Positions 35,500 to 46,985 of a stretch of 64,000 bases of DNA are shown one piece after another. The stretch lies in assembly GCA_030490835.1 (NCBI GenBank), contig CM059971.1, positions 6,182,007 through 6,246,006 on the forward strand, read 5' to 3'. Origin of the DNA: Annona cherimola. Taxonomy: Eukaryota; Streptophyta; Magnoliopsida; Magnoliales; Annonaceae. The notes beneath the pieces are model-generated. The model saw nothing but the letters and a program-made list of their open reading frames with translations. It was not told where the DNA came from and made no database searches. The position numbers were made by a program, and so were the translations under genes. Within the stretch, counting starts at the first letter, position 1, and each line of letters opens with the position of its first letter.

Positions 35500-35675
35500 T
35501 CTATTACAATTAAGCTCTTGAGACATTCTTACAAATTGTAGTAGACAATCTCCTCCCATCTAGAAATCTAAAGACACCACTCCAGCGAAATTGGGGGACA
35601 AAATGCCCCCAGCACCATTCGAACCTCCGCTTCTACTTTTGGGGACAATGACACTACCAACTAGGCAAAAGTCGA
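35500..35675 (-). mobile_element. tRNA-derived SINE
   Basis: On the minus strand a box A (TGCCTAGTTGG, 35667-35657) and a box B (GGTTCGAATGG, 35625-35615) are spaced as in tRNA genes, but the region does not fold into a complete tRNA. The body continues with 'GGGGGCATTTTGTCCCCC', a hairpin. Its 3' end and target duplication are not clear. Confidence 0.6.
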
Positions 35676-36013
35676 TTGGCAATTTGAAGGTATTTTTTAT
35701 ACTATATATATATATTTTTTTTTTTTTAAATGAAAGATGTGAAAACGGTAGGAATGCATAAAGTGCAATGCTCATTTAGAACGGGTCCATATTTGAGAAA
35801 ATACTTAACCACTTCAAGTAAGCTCCATTTGTACCATTATGTGACATTTATTCAATTCATTTCCTTTGCTAGTAGTCACCGAATAGACCACTTACAATTA
35901 TTTTAATTGAAATACAAAAACCATTAGATTGGGATTCAACTTTTAATTTAAATAAATTCTCACCATGATGGTGTTAGAGAGAGAACCTGCTTCTGTTGAT
36001 CATGAGACGCACA

Positions 36014-39000
36014 TTAGCGGATAAATAATTCAGGAATGTGTGAAATCTTGGGCCAATCCACACCATCCCTCTTGCATCTTTTTGAAAGTAATGGACATAA
36101 CTCAATGGTATGCGATTGGAGACAGGAAACGTGTTGTAACCCACGGGTAGCGATGCCAATGCTTTACAACTCCAAATTTGCAGCGTTTTCAGCGCCTTAA
36201 GCTGTCCTAATGACAAATGAGGTAGTGAATCCAATTTGTCTCACCCCAAAATATGAAGAGATTCCAATGACTCCAGCTCTCCTAGCTAGCCAATAAGGCA
36301 AATCTCTCAACTCTCGCAAGAAATATAGTTTGAGACTCTTGAGCTTCTTTAGCTGTTTCAACCCCTCTGGCAATGAATCTAATTACAAGCATCCTCGAAG
36401 TTTAAGATCCTCCAGTGACTCTAGCTGTTCCCATCCTTCCTCAGCGAGTCTTTCATTTTCCAAACCAGAAATCGTAAACGTCTTCATCTTTGGCAGATTG
36501 GGCAGCACACCTGAGAGAAATTTACCACATTCACTCCATGTAAAGTTTTCAAGCAGTGGAAATGAGGAGAAGCATTCGCTTGTTTTAATTCTACTAGATC
36601 CATGGATTTCCAAAAATTTTAGGGGAGAAGTAGCAAGGTGACGTGGCAGGACTTCCAATTTAGAGTAGCAGAAAAGCTCCAATTTTGACAGATGTGGCAT
36701 AATATTAATTACCTCCACTATTGCATTATCACCTTCTATTGTTGTCATTATTGGCAACTCCCACTCCTTCAATTCTCCCAAGAACATTAAATAGAGTTCT
36801 TCCAGCTTTGGAAATGCTGCTGAGCTAGAGATGGGACCGCAACTATTGTTACTGCTACTACTACTGTTTCCGTAGTAGAACTCATGGCTCAGGTTATTGA
36901 CGCCTACGAAATCAAGTTTGAGGTATTTGAGTGCTGGAAGTTTCCCAATCCCAGGCAAAATCTTGGGTTCACAGTAGTTATTGAAACCATAGACTTCTAA
37001 TTTGGTTAACTTTGAGAAGGATGAATCTTCTATCGAACTTGGCAACTTTAAGTTTGAAATTGCGATATAAGGCTCTGAAGATACGTAAGAAGACTTTAGT
37101 ATCAGCTCTTCTACGTTTACATGAGGTCGTAGACCTTCAAGGACATTAGCAACAGCAGCAGCATTAGACATCTGCAAAACTAATCTATGAAGCTTTTTCT
37201 TGTTCCACAGTTATGCTTCTTCTTTGCTTGGCACTCTTTCCAAGTGTTCTATTTCTAGACTTTCTTCAAGAGCATTAAGTTCTTTTAGCTCGTGAATCCC
37301 ACATCCTCCTTCACCTCCCATTGTGAACATACGTAAGCATTGAAGGCGACTGATTCTACCCAACCCTTTAGGTAAACACTTAAGGCTACTAGTGCCTTCA
37401 ATGTCAAGATATCTCAAGTTTACCATTTTATCCATACGTCTTGGTAACCTCTTCAATTCATGACAATAACGGAGCTTCAATGTGTGTAAATTAGAAAGAT
37501 GATTCACTGATTCCGGCAACACCACTATATTCAAATGAGACAAGTCCAATAACTCAACTAATTCAACTTCCCAACGGAATTTGGCAACCTAACTATTCCT
37601 GAACTAGCCAAATTTAAGTTTCTCAATTGATTCAACTTCCCAATGGAATTTGGCAACATAACTATTTGTGAATTAGCCAAATTTAGATATCTCAATTGAT
37701 TCAATTTCCCCAAGGAAATTGGTAAGTCTTTTATCCTTGACCTTGACAAGTCCAAATATCTCAAATGCTTCAACTTACAAATGGCTTTTGAAAACTCTCT
37801 AGAAGGACGGAAAGACAAGGCCCTAAGAAACCTTGCTTGAACAAAGAGATCAACGATGGCACTATCGGATTCATCAAGACGTTTCAGCAGAAGAGTTCAC
37901 AACTTTTTGGCATTAATAGAAGTAGGAGAAATTCTATTCCGCCAGTTGAAATTCAAGATTGCATGACGAACATTATCAATAGGGAATTTATATAACGTTT
38001 CAACTTCACTACCAATGGAATGATAAATTTCACCCTTTGCAATGAATTTTGCCAAGTCACAAAGGAGATCATGCATTGTATATTTCGTTTGTCCATCGTT
38101 CACTTGTTCTTGGAGCATAGACCATGCCACTAAATCATCAGCATACTTTGCTCCCATGACTTCTACCTCTCTATTTCCTTGCGATTGAATGAAACCTTGT
38201 GCAATCCACATTCCAACCAACTCATCCTCAGGCATTGCTTCATTTTCTGCATATACTGAGCAGAATACAAAACATTGTTTCAAGTGTGGTGGAAGATTGT
38301 AATAACTCAACCACAAAGCCGGTAAATTTTCATTTCGAGCTTCTTGCAATGATCGTATCTGACTTTCTAATATGTTCTGCCAGTCTTGTACTATTCTTTT
38401 AGAGTTTAACATGCTCCCCATCACTTTCATGGAAAGCGGCACTCCTTTGCATTTATAAACTATTTGTTTTGCCACTTCCAACTTGTTAGAATATTCTTCC
38501 ATCATTTGCCCATCAAAAGCTACGCTCCCGAATAGAGTCCAAGAAAGATCATCTGATAAACCTTCTAGTTTATGAATATGGGCAGCATTCATGGTGTTTT
38601 CTGCCACCACCAGAAGACGAGTTGTAACAAGAATTCTGCTTCTTGGAGACCCAACTGCTAAACATGGCTATAAGGCATTCCACCTTCTTTTATCACTATT
38701 CCACACATCATCAAGGACAAGTAGAAAACATTTCCCAATTAGGTTTCCAGCTAACTCCTTCTGCAATGCATTAAGCTCAGTTAGTGAGGTACCTGCCCCT
38801 GTTACTTCCTCTATGATTGCTTTCAAAAGTCTTTTCATATCAAAATCTTGGGAGACGCATACCCAATACAAAAATCCCTTGAAATGATCCTGCACCTCAC
38901 TGTCATGATAGATCGTTCGAGCAAGAGTAGTTTTTCCCAGACCTCCAATGCCAACTATAGCGATTACCGGAACCTGTTGTGGCTGCTGCTGCGGCCGCAC

Positions 39001-39611
39001 ATCCTCATCACCAATACCACTACTACTTCCGCTTACAAGCCACTTTATAACTTTTTTCCTGTCAATCATCCCTGCCAATCATCTCTTCATTCATATAGCA
39101 ACTTGTCATGGTCCGAGTCCTCCTTATAGGCCTTGCATCCCCTCGAGAACTGCTCGCTTATTTGCTTGTCAATATTAAATTGGTTTTTGTTGTTAGAAAT
39201 ATCATCTAAGATCATCTGAATTTCTTTTATGTCATATGCAAGCTTATAACGGGAGACACCATGATGGAAAAGAGCACCAAGAGAAGGATAACATGTGAAA
39301 GATGACTTTTCTGACTTATTTCTATCCTCGTCCTCCTCATCGTCATCCTCATTTTGAGTAGCATATGTTAACAAAAATTCATTTAGCAAGTCTTCGATAT
39401 CGTAAGAAACACTTTTTAGCCTTGACAACCAAAGTTGTGTACTTTCCTCCTCAATTTGCCTACTCTCAGCATCAGCAAGAACTGCTTTAATGGACTGAAA
39501 CGTGGCCTGGATCCTTTTCAGCTCATCAATGGCACCTACGAAGAGTTCCATCTGCCGCCCCAGAACTTGGGTCAGCTTCTCCAGAACTATAGAAACGAGT
39601 GCATCCACCAT
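36014..39611 (-). pseudogene. CC-NB-ARC-LRR disease-resistance gene, broken (RGA type)
   Basis: Intracellular immune receptor of the coiled-coil NLR class, single-exon layout. ATG at 39611. CC domain (39611-39087) with 'YDIEDLLNEF', an EDVID-like motif. NB-ARC: P-loop GIGGLGKTT (about 38940), RNBS-A FLYWVCVSQDFD, kinase-2 LLVLDDVWN, RNBS-B SRILVTTR, 'KCKGVPLS' in place of GLPLA, and MHD as YTMHDLL. LRRs follow from about 37800, with three 69-bp DNA-level repeats at 37568-37774. The end reads WPKISHIPELFIR with a stop at 36014-36016, typical of RGA-type proteins. Lesions: TGA 39087 with paired frameshifts in the CC-NB linker; TAG 38668; TGA 37897; TAG 37558 plus frameshift; TAA 37211; TAA 36383; TGA 36241; frameshifts near 36290 and 36075. 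A hAT-like element lies just upstream of the ATG. Not functional as full-length protein; the 237-codon ARC2-region frame is the longest open piece after the C-terminal LRR frame. Confidence 0.9.
37568..37774 (-). repeat. three 69-bp LRR units
   Basis: Units 37568-37636, 37637-37705 and 37706-37774 each encode one 23-residue LRR of the form LPxSxGKLNQLRxLNLAxSxI. The first two are almost identical in DNA, and the third is more diverged. Confidence 0.85.
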
Positions 39612-39889
39612 ACCTATCTCTAGGGGTGCAACTTGGGCCGAACCCGGCCCGCAGAACCCGAGGATTTACTTGTTAAAACTCTCGTGCTTTCAACCCGAAC
39701 TCGAATTTCACGGCCCGAACCCGGACCGAAGGTATACAGTGCTCGGGTTCGGGTTCCTGTAAGCCCGAACCCGAATCTGAAATATTAATATTTTTATTGT
39801 TTATCCTATTCCTAATATCCCATTCGTAATTCGTCCCGATATCCCGATGAAATCCGGAAATCCTGAACCCTAAGCCCTTTCTCCCTTTC

Positions 39890-40230
39890 TGCGTCTGAGG
39901 CGACCGTTCACGGCGGCTAGAAATACGGTTCACGGCGTCTGCGGCCTTTTCTCCCCTACTACCGCCTCTGTGCATCTGCCATCTGCCTTAGAAATACCGT
40001 TCACGGCTCTGCCTGCCTTCGGCCTTCTGGACGCCGGAGCTCGATCGACCGCTGCTCGTTGCGCGCCCTGCTTCTGCTCCTGCGCCTCTCTCCTCTCAAG
40101 CAGTCCGCCTGCGCCTCTCTCCGCCAGTCCGCTGCGACGTGCCTTCTCTCCGCCTGCGCGCCGTGCCTCCTCTCCGCTGTGCTTGCGCCTGCGCTCGATC
40201 GGCCACCCAAGCACGACAACCCTGCCCACC
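39890..40230 (+). other. GC-rich leader-like block in the hAT-like element
   Basis: Strikingly GC- and CpG-rich for this window, with repeated 'gcctgcgcctctctcc' and 'gttcacggc' motifs. Several short overlapping frames are open on both strands because of composition. Either a captured promoter/5' leader or the element's own GC-rich 5' region, as in maize Ac. No protein is called. Confidence 0.6.
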
Positions 40231-40519
40231 TCTGTAATTAATTTTCCTCTTATAGATGTCATTTCGTTTCAGTCCTCGATTAATTTTTTCCATTTCGTAA
40301 GTTAGAACATGATTTGGTAATCTATAGAACTAGTTGGTTGATTGGTTGAACTAGCTGGCCAAGGCCATGCCCCTGATAATTAGCAATTTGAGTAGATCAA
40401 TATTGCATGCTGACAAACTTAACAGTCGTCGATCACAGGCAATGGTAAATTTTTCCAGCGGGAAGGTCTTCTCTCGAGTGATAGTATTGGAAATGACTGA
40501 AATTTTATGATTTTTTGCA

Positions 40520-40714
40520 GGAATGTCTATTCATGTGATGACATTTGAGGTTGGGTTGGTGCTGGAGGATTCAAAGTGGCAAGCCCCTGTTCACTGCTTT
40601 GAGAAGAAAGAGGGAAAGAAATCAGCATCAGCAGCCACAGCTGGAGATGTAACTGTAGAAGATTTGATAGGGATGAAGATCGCTTCCAAAGGATTTATGA
40701 GTTCTTCTATATGA
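40520..40714 (+). pseudogene. captured terminal exon of an unidentified host gene
   Basis: An apparent 3' splice site (tttttgcag, ending at 40520) is followed by an open frame with well-balanced amino acid use, including [20 protein letters not shown] and a Lys-rich stretch, ending ATATGA at 40714. The preceding bases (40430-40520) look like an intron and the following ones like a 3' UTR. I do not recognise the family. Because it lies inside a hAT-like element, a transduplicated host exon is the best explanation; a remnant of an element gene is possible. Confidence 0.5.
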
Positions 40715-41880
40715 GAAGGCTTTCTGCTACTTCCATTGCAACTACTGTTGTAATTCCTCTTTCTTGCTAGTAAAGATTGCAGCTTAACACACAATTACGA
40801 TAGTACATTGCCAACCGAATGCTTGGGTCATGAACTATTGTATTGTGCCCCTCATTAAAGAATAAATTACCAAGACCCATTATGTTATCCAGAATGAACT
40901 CAGAATTGGACTAGTTCCAATGAAGTTTGAATAGAATGGTTAATTATTGGTGGAGCCAAGAAGACATGTCGACATCTTCAGGTGATTTGCATTGAAATTT
41001 GAATAGCAGCTGCATTAGATTTCTCACTTCTTTTTTATGGAGCTATGAAGGATTGGATCATTTGCGCAAACCACACAGTGTCAACAGAGCAGGTGTTACC
41101 GTGTTAGGGAGGCACCACTGCAACCTAGTTAGTGAATGTTTAAATGTAGAGATTACAACAAGATAGATCTGTTCAGATCATCAACATCGTTTAGACAGGA
41201 AGCATTTTATGAAAATATAGACTACAATGAATTCCATTATGCGACTTGGACGTTCTATAATGAGTTTCCTATTTATTTCAATGAAGAACATCATAAACGG
41301 TGTCATCTGAGCTATATAAACCCAATCTAATTATCATCTGTGTTTCATTTGAAATTTGGTTTGCCAACCAGTTCTTACTATTTTAGTAACCAATCATTTG
41401 AGATTATTTTCTTTTCTTATGATTGATATTATAAATTTTATCTTGTGGTTGGATGCTAATATTTCTATATATGATTGTGATATTCATGTTAAATTGCAGG
41501 ATGGACAAAGGTTGTACTTTTACATTCTCCAAAATATGGTTACTATTCTACTTAATTTGAAAAGAAGGCCCAAAAATGGTTTTTCTTCTTAATATTCTTG
41601 AATGGTATTTAAATTTTTCTTGCTTTCTTATAATAAATTGTCATTTTAGATTTTTTTTAACAATAGATTTGTGATTAAATGAATAGAGGATATATATTTA
41701 TAGTAACATGTCAACCCGAAACTCAACCTGAGCCCGAATTTCAAAAATAGGATTAGGGTTGAGGTTTTACAAATAGGGTTAGAGTTAGGGTTAGGGTTGA
41801 AGATTTACGAATAGGATTAGGGTTAGGGGTTGAGGTGAACCCGAGTTTCATGAGCCCGAGTTGCACCCCTAGCCTATCTC

Positions 41881-43267
41881 CTGCAAATTAAGTACCTTTT
41901 TTTGCCTGTGAAAAGAAGAACTTGAAAGGACGTTAATTCGTCATAAAGGATGTGCCCTTGTCAGCTTCAACATTATTTACTAAATTTTAAAAACAAATTT
42001 CCAAAACGATTAGCCACAACGGAGTAGGCTTTTTGTGCCAAATCATATGAGTTTTTTTTTTTCAGAACTTGTAACTCGTGATTAATGTCTTGAATATGAT
42101 CAATAATATGAGAAATTAATCCGATAAATCAATTACTGTAGCAAATTTTTGGACACTTGAACGTCGGAAACAGCCAGTAAGGGTTTTCATAGTAATTAAA
42201 CTTCACGTTTGGAGCATTAAAAGGTAAAAGATCATTGATCTATGATCCAATGCTCAACATTGAGCCTCAATGCACTCAGGCACATACACTTATTTTTTTT
42301 ACGAACTTGTTAATTTAAGTATATTTAACATGTGTATCAATTTTTACCATTTTTGGTATTTTTAGATATTTATTTCGAATTTTTAAAAATCAGTGGTATT
42401 TTAGTAATTTAATGTCATACATTGTATGGTTATTATTATTTTTTGTTATGTTTTTTTGTTCCTTATAATTTAGTTTGAGAAATTCTAAGCTATTTTTTCT
42501 AGCATCCGGCCTAGGGAGGCTGGGTTAGGAACCAAGTATTTTTTATAATGATATTGTTAAAACTAAATAGGTTATTGAACCGGTTAGGGGATTTATTATG
42601 GTTCAACCAATTCAACCATTCTCGACAAACTAAATTAAACCGGTGTATTAACAATTTATGCAAAATATATGTTCGATTTATAATATCAAAGATTAAAGTT
42701 TAAATCTAAAAAAATCAATAACTAAAATTGAAACCATCACTTTTTTTTATTACATCTGGGGGAGGATCGAACCTTCGTCCTCTGCCACACCACGCCTAAT
42801 AAGTTCCACGACCATACAGCGCCAAACTCTAAAATCATGATTTTAAAAAAATAAAAAAATGTTGCAATTACTTTTCTAATCAGCTAATTAACTAGAATTA
42901 CGATATTTAAATTATATCTACATTTTTATCTACTAAGTAAAATTAACAAAATTTTAAAAATCTGACTGGTAACTTCAATTTCTCACCCAAATCTATGATT
43001 ATAGATGTAATCTAATCATAAATTTAATTCTTTAATTATATATCTTTGACCAAAAATTACACAAAGGTCGTCAACCAAGTACGTTAATGTTTTGTGATTT
43101 ATTACAATACTTTAGTTGTTTTTAATAAAATTTTATTTATTAAATTATGCACATTTTAAGATTTTTAATAAAATCGGACCCCCACTTTGCAATCTGACGG
43201 TTGGATATGGTTCTAACAACATACTTCATAATATAGAAAAAGAAAAAAAAAGAAAGAAAGAACAATA
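41881..43267. other. upstream region of the NLR, AT-rich
   Basis: 41881-41950 would be the original leader or promoter of the NLR. On the minus strand 'TTAATTTGCAG' just before the target duplication resembles a 3' splice site. 42250-42420 is one arm of the 'ggtgcac' foldback family. Otherwise no gene. Confidence 0.5.
42741..42850 (-). mobile_element. short SINE-like sequence
   Basis: On the minus strand GGTTCGATCCT (box B, about 42773-42763) follows 'TGGCGCTGTATGGTCG', and an A8 run ends the sequence. It looks like a truncated tRNA-type SINE. No target duplication was identified. Confidence 0.5.
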
Positions 43268-43275
43268 CGCATGTA

Positions 43276-43935
43276 TAGGGGTCAACTCGGTTCTAGTTCT
43301 GGTAGTGTTCTACTCTACTTATACCTAATTTCCAAAAAGCTTACCCTACCCTACCCGGTTACAGGGTCGGTTCCTACTTTACCTTACCCTACCTATTACT
43401 CATAAGGTCGGTTCCAGTTCCGGTTCCAAATCGGTTCCTATAAAAAATATTTTTTATATTGTTTTAAATAATATAAAGTAATGCTTATTTATATTTTAGA
43501 CTTTACATTTATAATTAATTTCTTTTTATTGTTATTTACATCTATTTCTACTTTATTTGTAGTCACATTATCCATATTAATAATCACATTAACATCATTA
43601 TCCTCATTCGTGTTATGATTATTCATCATTACAAATACATACCCTACACAAAAATCAAATCAACAATAATTTATTGGTGAATGAGGGATAAAAACTATTA
43701 TGTATTTATTAATATACACATATTTATAATTAATTACCATTAGGATACCCATGTAGGTACTCATCTAAGTCGGTTCCAAGTACCCAACGTGTATACCCTA
43801 CCCTTACCCTATTTAGGGAGTTAGGTAATAATTTCTACCCTACTCGTACCCATTGGTAAAATTTTTTACAATATCCTAACCAATTTAGGGTCGGTTCGAT
43901 AGGTACTATGAGTACCTACCTAAGTTGCACCCCCA
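43276..43935. mobile_element. second hAT-like non-autonomous element, 660 bp
   Basis: The ends TAGGGGTCAACTCGG and GTTGCACCCCCA are flanked by the 8-bp direct repeat CGCATGTA (43268-43275, 43936-43943). Subterminal zones are rich in 'ggtcggttcc' and 'taccctaccc' and face each other from both ends. The centre is AT-rich and non-coding. Confidence 0.9.
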
Positions 43936-44084
43936 CGCATGTATGGGTGTGTGAACATTGTAAATGTACAGAAACTAATGAATTAAACTCGCAAGGGCGT
44001 AAGAGGCTGCCGCAGCAGAATTAAATATGCAACATAGAGGGATGTGATCTTCTTATTTTTTATTATTTTTTTGAAATTCATTTA

Positions 44085-44365
44085 GTAAAGATTACTGTTA
44101 ATCTATGTGTATATCATCTATGAACTAAGTGTATATCATCTACTAGCTAAGTATTACCATTTTTAAATATGTATATATATTTATTTTATATTTTTAATTT
44201 CATTTTTATAGTGTTAAAATGACTACAGTACTTCTGTATTTATTTAAGAATATAAAATAAATATATACACATCTTCAAAATTAGTAAAACTTGATTTATG
44301 GATAATATAAATTTAGATTAACAATCTTATTAAAATTTTCAAAAATTAAAAAAAGTGTTAGGACT
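44085..44365. mobile_element. foldback element
   Basis: 'gattactgttaatctatgtg' on the left pairs with 'tagattaacaatcttatt' on the right, and the arms meet at 'aatttcatttttatagtg'. AT-rich, non-coding. Confidence 0.5.
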
Positions 44366-44445
44366 AATCATAATTGCTGTCATCTACAGCCGGCCATAAA
44401 TAATCATGGAGTCAATACAAATGGAAAAATGAAGGGATGCACTTG

Positions 44446-45110
44446 GGTGCATCTAACCGGGGTGACATATGATTAAATGGGGTAATTTCAATTGTTAAAT
44501 CAAAATCCACTTCGCCGGTTGCATTTAAAATTGTTAGTTTATTGTAAATACTTAATTTTATAAAAATCAAATATGTACATATTTGCAGTAAAAGAAGTGT
44601 ATACCACAAAGAAGTGTATACCACCGCAATCAAAAAAACATATGCGTATCATTCATCAAACAAAAGTGCAAAATCAATGTAACAATAAAATTATTTAATT
44701 AAGATATAAATATTATTTACATTTGGATAAATGATTTTGTAAAGCATTATAGATGAATGTTTCTACTTGGGCGCATCTAACCAGGGTGACATATAATTAA
44801 ATGGGGTAATTTCAATTGTTAAATCAAAATCTATTTAGCCAGTTGCATTTAAAACTGTTAGTTTATTATAAGTACTAAATTTTAGAAAAATCAAAGATGT
44901 GCATATTTGCAGTAAAAAAAGTGTCTATCACCCCAATCAAAAAAAATATGCATATCATTCATCAAATAAATGTGCAAGATAGATGTAAGAATAAATTTAT
45001 TTAATTTAGATAATAACTTAAAATTTTTAATTAAGATCTAAATATTATTTACATTTGGATAAATGATTTTGTAAAGAATTATAGATGAATGTTTCTATGC
45101 ATAAAGGTGC
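44446..45110 (+). repeat. ~325-bp tandem duplication, two copies
   Basis: Copy 1 (44446-about 44765) and copy 2 (44770-45110) both contain 'gggcgcatctaacc(a/g)gg', 'ggtaatttcaattgttaaatc', 'aaattgttagtttatt' and 'atagatgaatgtttcta'. A third diverged copy of the start lies at 59210-59290. Confidence 0.8.
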
Positions 45111-45117
45111 AAAATCC

Positions 45118-45402
45118 ATTTTTAAAATTTTTTAAAAATCTTTTTATAATTCTTTTAATCTAGGTGTATTTAACTTGTGTATTAAATTTTACTATTTTTG
45201 GAGTTGTATAAATATACTTGATTTTTTAAAAATAGAAGTATTTTAATCATTTAAAAACGACTAAAATACTCCTATTTTAAAATTATAAAAATATATATAC
45301 ACACATTTCTAAAAATGTTAAAGTTTAATTTATAGATTAAATAAATCTAAATTAATATTTTTATAAATAAATTTAAAATTAAAAATGGATTTTGCACCCT
45401 AA
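45118..45402. mobile_element. foldback MITE with 'ggtgcaaaatccatttt' ends
   Basis: The left end GGTGCAAAATCCATTTTTAA and the right end TTAAAAATGGATTTTGCACC are perfect inverse complements over about 20 bp. The arms continue to pair through 'aatctaggtgtatttaact'. Confidence 0.85.
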
Positions 45403-45507
45403 TGCATTGCATTGAAATATTACTCAACATTATATTATAATATTCTAATGTATCTATGGATAGAGCTATGTATTTTTATAATCAATAAATAATTATTTAT
45501 GAAGAGT

Positions 45508-45905
45508 GATCCTGTTAGCCTAGGCTAAGCAAATACTCCTCTTAGCTCATCTCAAAAAATTCATTTACAACAACTTTTTTTCACTTTTTTCTTCATATAC
45601 TCGTTTATCTAAGTGCATTTAACATATAAACTAAGTTTTACCATTTTTAATATATTTATATATTTTTTAAAAATTTTAAACATCTATGTATATATAAGTA
45701 TTTATAATACCCTTATTTTTACAAAACTAAAAAATATATATATATATACATATCCAAAAATAGTAAATTTGGTTTATATATTATATACGCTTAGATAAAC
45801 AAGTGTATGACGACAAAAGTAAAAAAAAATTGTTATAAATGGGTTTTTTGAAGTGAACAAAGTGAGACATTTGCTTATCCTGGGCTAACAAGATCATTCC
45901 TCGTA
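45508..45905. mobile_element. foldback element, 'GTTAGCCTAGGCTAAG' family, best copy
   Basis: Left end GATCCTGTTAGCCTAGGCTA, right end 'cctgggctaacaagatc'. The arms pair for about 190 bp on each side, including 'cttcatatactcgtttatctaag' against 'cttagataaacaagtgtatgacg'. Confidence 0.85.
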
Positions 45906-46660
45906 TTTATACATATCTTTAAGCAGATACGGCCCAATATCACTATGATTGATATGATTTTTAATACAAATAGAGTAAAAAAGACGTTAAATAATGTGAC
46001 AGGGCTAGATTTTGGTTTAACCATCATAGTGATCCACGGTAAAAGATATTGCAACCAAGCATGTCACATCAAGCAAGCACTTATGTTCCGACATCAATGC
46101 AAAAAATTAACAGTGATAGCCAATCGATAGTACACAAATAGCAATGACTTGGTTTCAATATAATTAACCTGAGATTAAAATAGAATTCGACCAAAGTTCA
46201 TACAAACCGAACCACGAAAATACCCGAACCGAACCGGGTATTAAAAAAATACAAGTAGTTTTAAACTTGCATTAATTTTTTCCAATTATCTTTTCATTAT
46301 TCTGAATATTGTTCATAAAAAATGAATTGAAAATTTTGGATGATCTTGTTTTCTTGACGTGCACCACTTCAGCTCTTTTGTCTTCTCAGAAAGCCTATTT
46401 CCATACATGCATTCAGCTTTTTTCACCTTTTTTTTTTTTTTTCTTGCCACCTGTGTTTGAATCATATTTCTGAATGATTTTTGAATGAAATGCATTGACG
46501 ACGGTCATACATTCCATCTCCCGGACCATCTTAAAACATTCATTTCCATGCTCTAGATTTTAGTGAAATCATCATGCGGAGATGATTTCGGTCCCTTCCA
46601 TGTGGTATTAAAGCCCGTCATCTTAATCCTAAACTCCTTTGAACCATTGATCATCTTGCA
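45906..46660. other. intergenic; 45930-46130 belongs to a dispersed duplication
   Basis: 45930-46130 ('gattgatatgatttttaata', 'aataatgtgacagggct', 'catcaagcaagcac') is alignable to 59840-60030. The remainder has no recognisable feature. Confidence 0.5.
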
Positions 46661-46664
46661 CCTT

Positions 46665-46985
46665 AAAAATGCATTGATACGATGAATGTATCAATTGTTA
46701 TTCTACACAGTTGTTATTCTAAGTGTGTTTAATATGTGTATCAATTTATCAATTTATACCTTTTTTGGAGATTCATAGATTTTTTTTTGAATTTTTAAAA
46801 TCAGTGGTATTTTTAGTAATTTAAAATTACAAAAATGTCGTTGATTTTAAAAAAAATTTAAAAATATCTGCGATCTCCAAAAATAATAAAAATTAATATA
46901 TATGTTAAATACAATTACATTAATAATTTTATAAAAAATTTCAAAAAAATAAAAAATAGGTCCAATGCACTCGGGTGCACTGAGC
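46665..46985. mobile_element. foldback MITE, 'ggtgcac' family
   Basis: The two arms 'gtgtttaatatgtgtatcaa' and 'ttaatatatatgttaaatac' pair around 'gtcgttgattttaaaa'. The right end is 'aatgcactcgggtgcactgag'. Relatives are at 42250 (one arm), 48450 and 55166. Confidence 0.7.

Larger units (their letters stand above)
39621..41872. mobile_element. hAT-like transposon with a captured gene fragment
   Basis: The ends are TAGGGGTGCAACT and AGTTGCACCCCTA(G), and both sides carry the 8-bp direct repeat CCTATCTC (39613-39620, 41873-41880). An 8-bp duplication and TAGGG ends identify a hAT-superfamily element. Subterminal regions contain clustered 'CCCGAACCCG' at the left and 'GGGTTAGG' at the right. 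No hAT transposase motif is found in 2.25 kb, so it is non-autonomous. It carries a GC-rich leader (39890-40220) and an exon-like segment (40523-40714). It sits one base plus the duplication upstream of the NLR start codon. Confidence 0.9.

Noticed and set aside
39930..40305. Several overlapping Arg/Ala-rich frames on both strands
   Set aside because: They come from the GC-rich leader block; no frame has a recognisable domain.
41700..41860. Telomere-like GGGTTAG repeats
   Set aside because: Short, irregular, and positioned as the subterminal repeats of the hAT-like element; not an interstitial telomere.
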